Origin: Chloroflexota bacterium
GTDB taxonomy: Bacteria; Chloroflexota; Dormibacteria; Aeolococcales; Aeolococcaceae
DNA length: 9,270 nt
Direction: 5' to 3'
Assembly: GCA_005889515.1 (NCBI GenBank)
Contig: VBHE01000134.1
Location: forward strand, 1 to 9,270
Shown: piece by piece, positions 6,232-9,270 of the stretch
How positions within the stretch are numbered: the first letter of the stretch is position 1
Layout: every line of letters begins with the position of its first letter
Position numbers and translations under genes: made by a program
The notes under the pieces: model-generated
Told to the model about the DNA's origin: nothing
The model's database searches: none
What the model saw: only the letters and a program-made list of their open reading frames with translations

Positions 6232-7228
6232 TGAACGAGAACTCCATCGGCGACCCGAGCTTCTCGCTGCGTGGCGATCAGCCGCCGCAGCAGCCTCCGC
6301 AGGTCCCGCCCGAGCATCTCGAGTGGGCGCCGCCGCAGGCGCAGGCGGAGGAGACGCCGCCGGTCGAGCCCACGCCACCGGCGGTGGCCGCGCCTCCCGC
6401 GCAGCCTGCGCCGCCGCAGACGGCGGTGCAGGTCGGAGCCCCCGTCCCGGCGCCGGTCGCGACCAACGCGAAGGCGGCGGTCGAGGGCACCGGCCTGCAG
6501 GTGCGCGATCTGAAGGTGGGGTGAGCCTCGACTGCCCGCCGGGGCGGGTCGTGGGCGTCATCGGCGCCAACGGCGCGGGCAAGACCAGCCTGCTCAGCGG
6601 CATCGCCGGCCTGGTGAAGACCCAGGGCGGCAAGGTCGAGCTCGACGGACGGGACATCACCGGCTGGCCCGCGCACCGGCGCGGCCAGGCGGGGATCGTC
6701 TACGTCGCCGAGCGGCGCCGCGTCTTCCCCTCGCTGTCGGTGCGGGAGAACCTCACCGTCGGCGGCTGGGGCCTCGACAAGGGCGAGGTCAACATCCGCG
6801 TCGAGAAGATCTTCACGATGTTCCCGAGGCTCAAGGAGCGCGAGAAGGTTCCGTCCTTCCGCCTCTCCGGTGGCGAGCAGAGGATGGTGTCGATCGGGCG
6901 CGCGCTGGTGACCGGGGCGCGGGTGATCCTCTTCGACGAGCTCTCCCTGGGCCTGGCCCCGCGCATCGTCGCCGAGCTCGTCGGCACGGTGCGGTCGCTC
7001 GCGGACGAGGGCCGGATCATCGTGCTCGTCGAGCAGTACATCGGGGTGCTCCTCAAGACCGCGGACACGATCGACGTCCTCGAGCGTGGCCGGGTCAAGT
7101 TCACCGGGCCGACGAACGACGCGGCGGCGTGGCTGGAGGAGAACGGCTACATGGCCCACGCCAAGACGGCGGGGCAGCGGGCAGGGGCGCAGAGCCCGGC
7201 AGCAGCGGCAACGGGTGAGGGACGGTGA
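6231..7228 (+). pseudogene. livF: LivF-like ABC ATPase with proline-rich N-terminal extension, interrupted near 6521
   Basis: This is the second ATPase of the importer, in two frames. Frame one runs from ATG 6231 (overlapping the previous stop as TGATG; GTG 6228 is possible) to TGA 6522-6524. It encodes about 85 residues rich in Pro, Ala and Gln, then GLQVRDLKVG, the usual start of a LivF domain. Frame two continues from about 6521 with VSLDCPPG, Walker A GANGAGKTS (6563-6589), signature LSGGEQ (6863-6880), Walker B ILFDEL (6926-6943) and VEQ at the switch position (7028-7036), normal for LivF, ending at 7228. Compared with LivF, about nine residues between LKVG and VSL (Y-G-x-x-x-A-L-x-x, the A-loop) are missing, and the two parts differ by one base in phase, consistent with a deletion of about 28 bases. 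Either the gene is broken, the sequence is wrong, or the ATPase part is re-initiated at GTG 6521, which overlaps the stop as GTGA but would lack its first strands. DEP is changed to DEL in Walker B. Confidence 0.8.
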
Positions 7229-7248
7229 TGAAGGTAGGAGGGGAATCC

Positions 7249-8574
7249 ATGGGCACGCGGAGGGGCAGGGCACGGGTCGCCCGCTCGGCGCTGATCCTGA
7301 CGGTGGCGGCGAGCATGCTGGCGACCGCCGGGGCACGGTATGCGAGGGCGTCGGAGTCGGTCGACGTCGGGCCGGTGGACGAGGGTCCGCAGTGCCTGAC
7401 CGACTACTACGCGGACGGCAACGCGATCGTGATCGCCGGCATCCTCGAGATCCCGTACCAGAACGTCGCCGGCGGACCCTTCAGCTCGGCGGCGCTGACC
7501 GCCCAGCCGGACGCCCGGGCGCTGGCGACGGAGTACTACGAGGGGTATGCGGGCGAGGTCGTCCTCGGCACCTCGGGCTTCTACCCGGCGAACCCGACCG
7601 GCGCGAACGCCTACTACCCGGTGCCGCTCGGCGGCCGCAGCGCCGACCAGCACGACGACGGGCCCTTCGCCCACACCACCGCGTACGCCGAGCCGCGCAA
7701 GGCGGTGGCCGACGCCCGGGCGATGGTGATGGGCATGCCCGAGGCGAACGGCGGCGAGAGCCTCGCCCACTCGGACGCCGCCTACGACACCAAGACGGTG
7801 AGCGGCAGCCAGGTCGCCACCGGCTACAACATCACCCTCGGGGCGCTGCACATCGACTTCCTCCGCTCCGAGCTCCACTGGAGCATGGACGGCACCCCCG
7901 CCGGGACCATCGCCAACTGGAAGCTGGAGTTCCACGGCGTGCGCAACGCCAACACCGGCGTCTACGCCTTCAGCGGCGACGGCTTCAGCGTCCAGGGCGG
8001 CAACGCCAACCCCGGCGCGGCCCAGCGCAAGTCGTTCAACGACCAGCAGCAGAAGTTCTCCCAGTCGCTCGAGCAGGCGGGGATCGGCCAGGCCGACTTC
8101 CAGATCCAGCCCGGGTCGGTGTCGAGCAGCGGTGACCACCTCGACCTCCACGGCGCCGGGATCGTGGGCCGGCTCGCCCCCAAGGCGACCCGGGGCAAGA
8201 CCACCTCGGCCGGCGCGATCGAGCTCGGCCGGGTCGAGGAGCACGTCCGCGCCGGCCTCGGCCCCTGCGACGGGATCCAGTCGCCGCCGTCGTTCACCCA
8301 GTCGGCGCCGCCCAACGGTCCCAACCCGCCGAAGTTCCCGCCCGACCACTGCACCCAGAACGGCTGCCAGGCCCAGCCCTTCCCGCCCACCATCGGGCCT
8401 CCCGGGGGCAAGCAGCCGGTGCCGTCGTCCCTGGGGGTGAACGCCCCGGTGCCGAGCGCCGCGACGCCCTCGACCACGGTGCAGCGCACCGTCGACAATG
8501 TTCTGCGCATGCTGCCGGTGGCGGTGCCACCGGCAGCGGTGCCGCAACCCTCCTCCGTGCCGTCGCGGGGGTGA
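7249..8574 (+). CDS. Secreted protein of unknown function
   Basis: I do not recognise this 441-residue protein. It has a signal peptide: Arg-rich n-region (residues 4-12), hydrophobic core (about 13-29, ALILTVAASML) and likely cleavage after ARA at 34. There is no lipobox and no further membrane segment, so it should be exported. The middle (about 200-330) looks beta-rich with Gly, Asn and Ser, including GALHIDFL and GVYAFSGDGFSV, then a Gln-rich stretch and AGIGQADFQIQPG. This loosely recalls large actinobacterial secreted beta proteins, but not enough to name a family. After about 340 it becomes Pro-rich, with Cys340, 368 and 373; with Cys49 these could form disulfides. ATG 7249 is preferred over GTG 7225 or ATG 7228 because AGGAGGGG at 7236-7243 lies five bases upstream. 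It follows the LivF stop by 20 bases and precedes the copper gene by 30, so it may belong to either unit. Confidence 0.8.
   Translation: MGTRRGRARVARSALILTVAASMLATAGARYARASESVDVGPVDEGPQCLTDYYADGNAIVIAGILEIPYQNVAGGPFSSAALTAQPDARALATEYYEGYAGEVVLGTSGFYPANPTGANAYYPVPLGGRSADQHDDGPFAHTTAYAEPRKAVADARAMVMGMPEANGGESLAHSDAAYDTKTVSGSQVATGYNITLGALHIDFLRSELHWSMDGTPAGTIANWKLEFHGVRNANTGVYAFSGDGFSVQGGNANPGAAQRKSFNDQQQKFSQSLEQAGIGQADFQIQPGSVSSSGDHLDLHGAGIVGRLAPKATRGKTTSAGAIELGRVEEHVRAGLGPCDGIQSPPSFTQSAPPNGPNPPKFPPDHCTQNGCQAQPFPPTIGPPGGKQPVPSSLGVNAPVPSAATPSTTVQRTVDNVLRMLPVAVPPAAVPQPSSVPSRG
8511..8537 (+). promoter_or_regulatory. Perfect hairpin inside the 3' end of the secreted-protein gene
   Basis: GCTGCCGGTGG at 8511-8521 is the exact reverse complement of CCACCGGCAGC at 8527-8537, with loop CGGTG; a T-G wobble can extend it one pair. 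It lies about 35 bases before the stop codon. No T-run follows. It may slow transcription or protect the message, but it may also be a chance product of GC-rich Pro/Ala codons. Confidence 0.4.
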
Positions 8575-8604
8575 GCTGAGGGCGGAAGGACGAAGATCGC
8601 GCGG

Positions 8605-9270
8605 GTGCGCTCCGCCTGGCTGGGCCGCGGCCTGGCCGCCACGCTGGTGGCGGCCGGGCTGCTGCTCGCTCTGCCCCACCGCGTCGATGCCCACGCGCGC
8701 ATCCTCTCGGTCCTCCCCGCGCCCGCCTCGACGGTCCCCGGGCCGGTGGCGCAGATGCTGCTGAGGGCGACCGGGGTTCGGAGCTGGCCGGCAAGCCGGT
8801 GTTCAAGGACGACGAGACCATCGTCGCCTCGCTTCGCCCGGACGCCGCCGGCTACCTCGTGGTCACCTGGGTGGCGGTCGGCCTCGACGCCCACCCGGTC
8901 GTGGGCCAGTACTACTTCGCCATCCGGTCGCCGAACAGCAAGGTGTCCCTGGGCGTCGCCCCGGTGGTGTCCTCGTTCGAGAGCGGCGGCGGCGCAGGCG
9001 GGCTCACCGCGCTCATCGAGGCGGCGCGCGCGGTGGAGATCGTCCTCCTCTACGCGGTGCTCGGCATCGTCTTCATCGGCGCGCTGCTCTGGCAGCGCCG
9101 GCGCACCCAACCGGCCGCCGGCCCGGGCGCGGCGGTCTACGCCGGCCCCGCCCTGATGGTGCCGACGGTGCCGGTGGGCCACGCCTACCGCGTCCTCCTG
9201 ATCGCCGGCACCGCGTCCGTGGCGCTGATGCCGCTGCTCTTCTGGCTCAACGCCGAGCGGCTCAGCGAGC
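8605..9270 (+). pseudogene. CopC-CopD-like copper protein, 5' part only, apparent frameshift near 8766
   Basis: The gene starts at GTG 8605 (weak AAGGA at 8586-8590) with a signal peptide ending in VDA, so the mature protein would begin with His30, as in CopC, where the N-terminal His binds copper. The CopC pattern HARILSVLPAPASTVPGP continues to MLLR (8755-8766), then the reading is lost. It resumes in another frame by about 8769 with GSELAGKPVF, and the late CopC motif DAHPVVGQYYF is at 8886-8918. Against a CopC domain about 15 residues (the F-S-E-P-V region) are missing and the phase changes, consistent with a deletion of about 46-47 bases. Downstream is a Gly-rich linker, a membrane segment (AVEIVLLYAVLGIVFIGALLW) and a second near the window end (YRVLLIAGTASVALMPLLFW), fitting a CopD-type membrane domain. 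Such proteins handle copper in the envelope. The 3' end is outside the window, and an assembly error could explain the break. Confidence 0.7.

Noticed and set aside
7147..8694. 515-codon minus-strand open frame opposite the secreted protein
   Set aside because: Low-complexity Arg/Gly/Val translation with no recognisable domain; the plus strand has a signal peptide and ribosome-binding site.
1..9270. CRISPR arrays, tRNA/rRNA genes, insertion sequences or phage genes
   Set aside because: No regularly spaced repeats, RNA-gene signatures, transposase motifs or terminal inverted repeats were seen.

Overview
The window is a GC-rich bacterial segment of densely packed genes, all on the + strand. 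Strong G/C at third codon positions, GTG starts and short stop/start overlaps suggest a soil-type actinomycete or a Chloroflexota/Dormibacterota-like lineage. No gene here fixes the phylum, so this is inference.

Region 1 (1-1427) is the 3' end of a soluble di-iron monooxygenase operon of the propane/alkene/phenol type: the last codons of an upstream gene, the cofactorless coupling protein (MmoB/DmpM family), and the 2Fe-2S/FAD/NAD(P)H reductase. The hydroxylase subunits presumably lie upstream, outside the window. A probable factor-independent terminator follows.

Region 2 (1428-1804) is a 377-base gene-free leader with several inverted repeats and a Shine-Dalgarno sequence. I see no convincing sigma-type promoter in it.

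Region 3 (1805-7228) is a branched-chain-amino-acid-type (HAAT/Liv) ABC importer: a lipoprotein substrate-binding protein with a repetitive Pro/Ala/Asn linker, a strong intergenic hairpin, a LivH permease, a single polypeptide joining LivM permease to LivG ATPase, and a LivF ATPase. LivF has an unusual proline-rich N-terminal extension and is interrupted by what looks like a small frameshifting deletion that removes the A-loop.

Region 4 (7249-9270) holds a secreted protein of unknown function and then the start of a CopC-CopD-like copper protein gene running off the window. The CopC part also appears to carry a small frameshifting deletion.

The genes suggest oxidation of a small hydrocarbon or aromatic compound next to a high-affinity importer and an envelope copper-handling module. 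Whether these units act together is inference from proximity. The observations most worth checking are the two similar in-gene deletions about 2.2 kb apart (real decay or assembly error), the LivM-LivG fusion, and the hairpin-rich leader and intercistronic regions.
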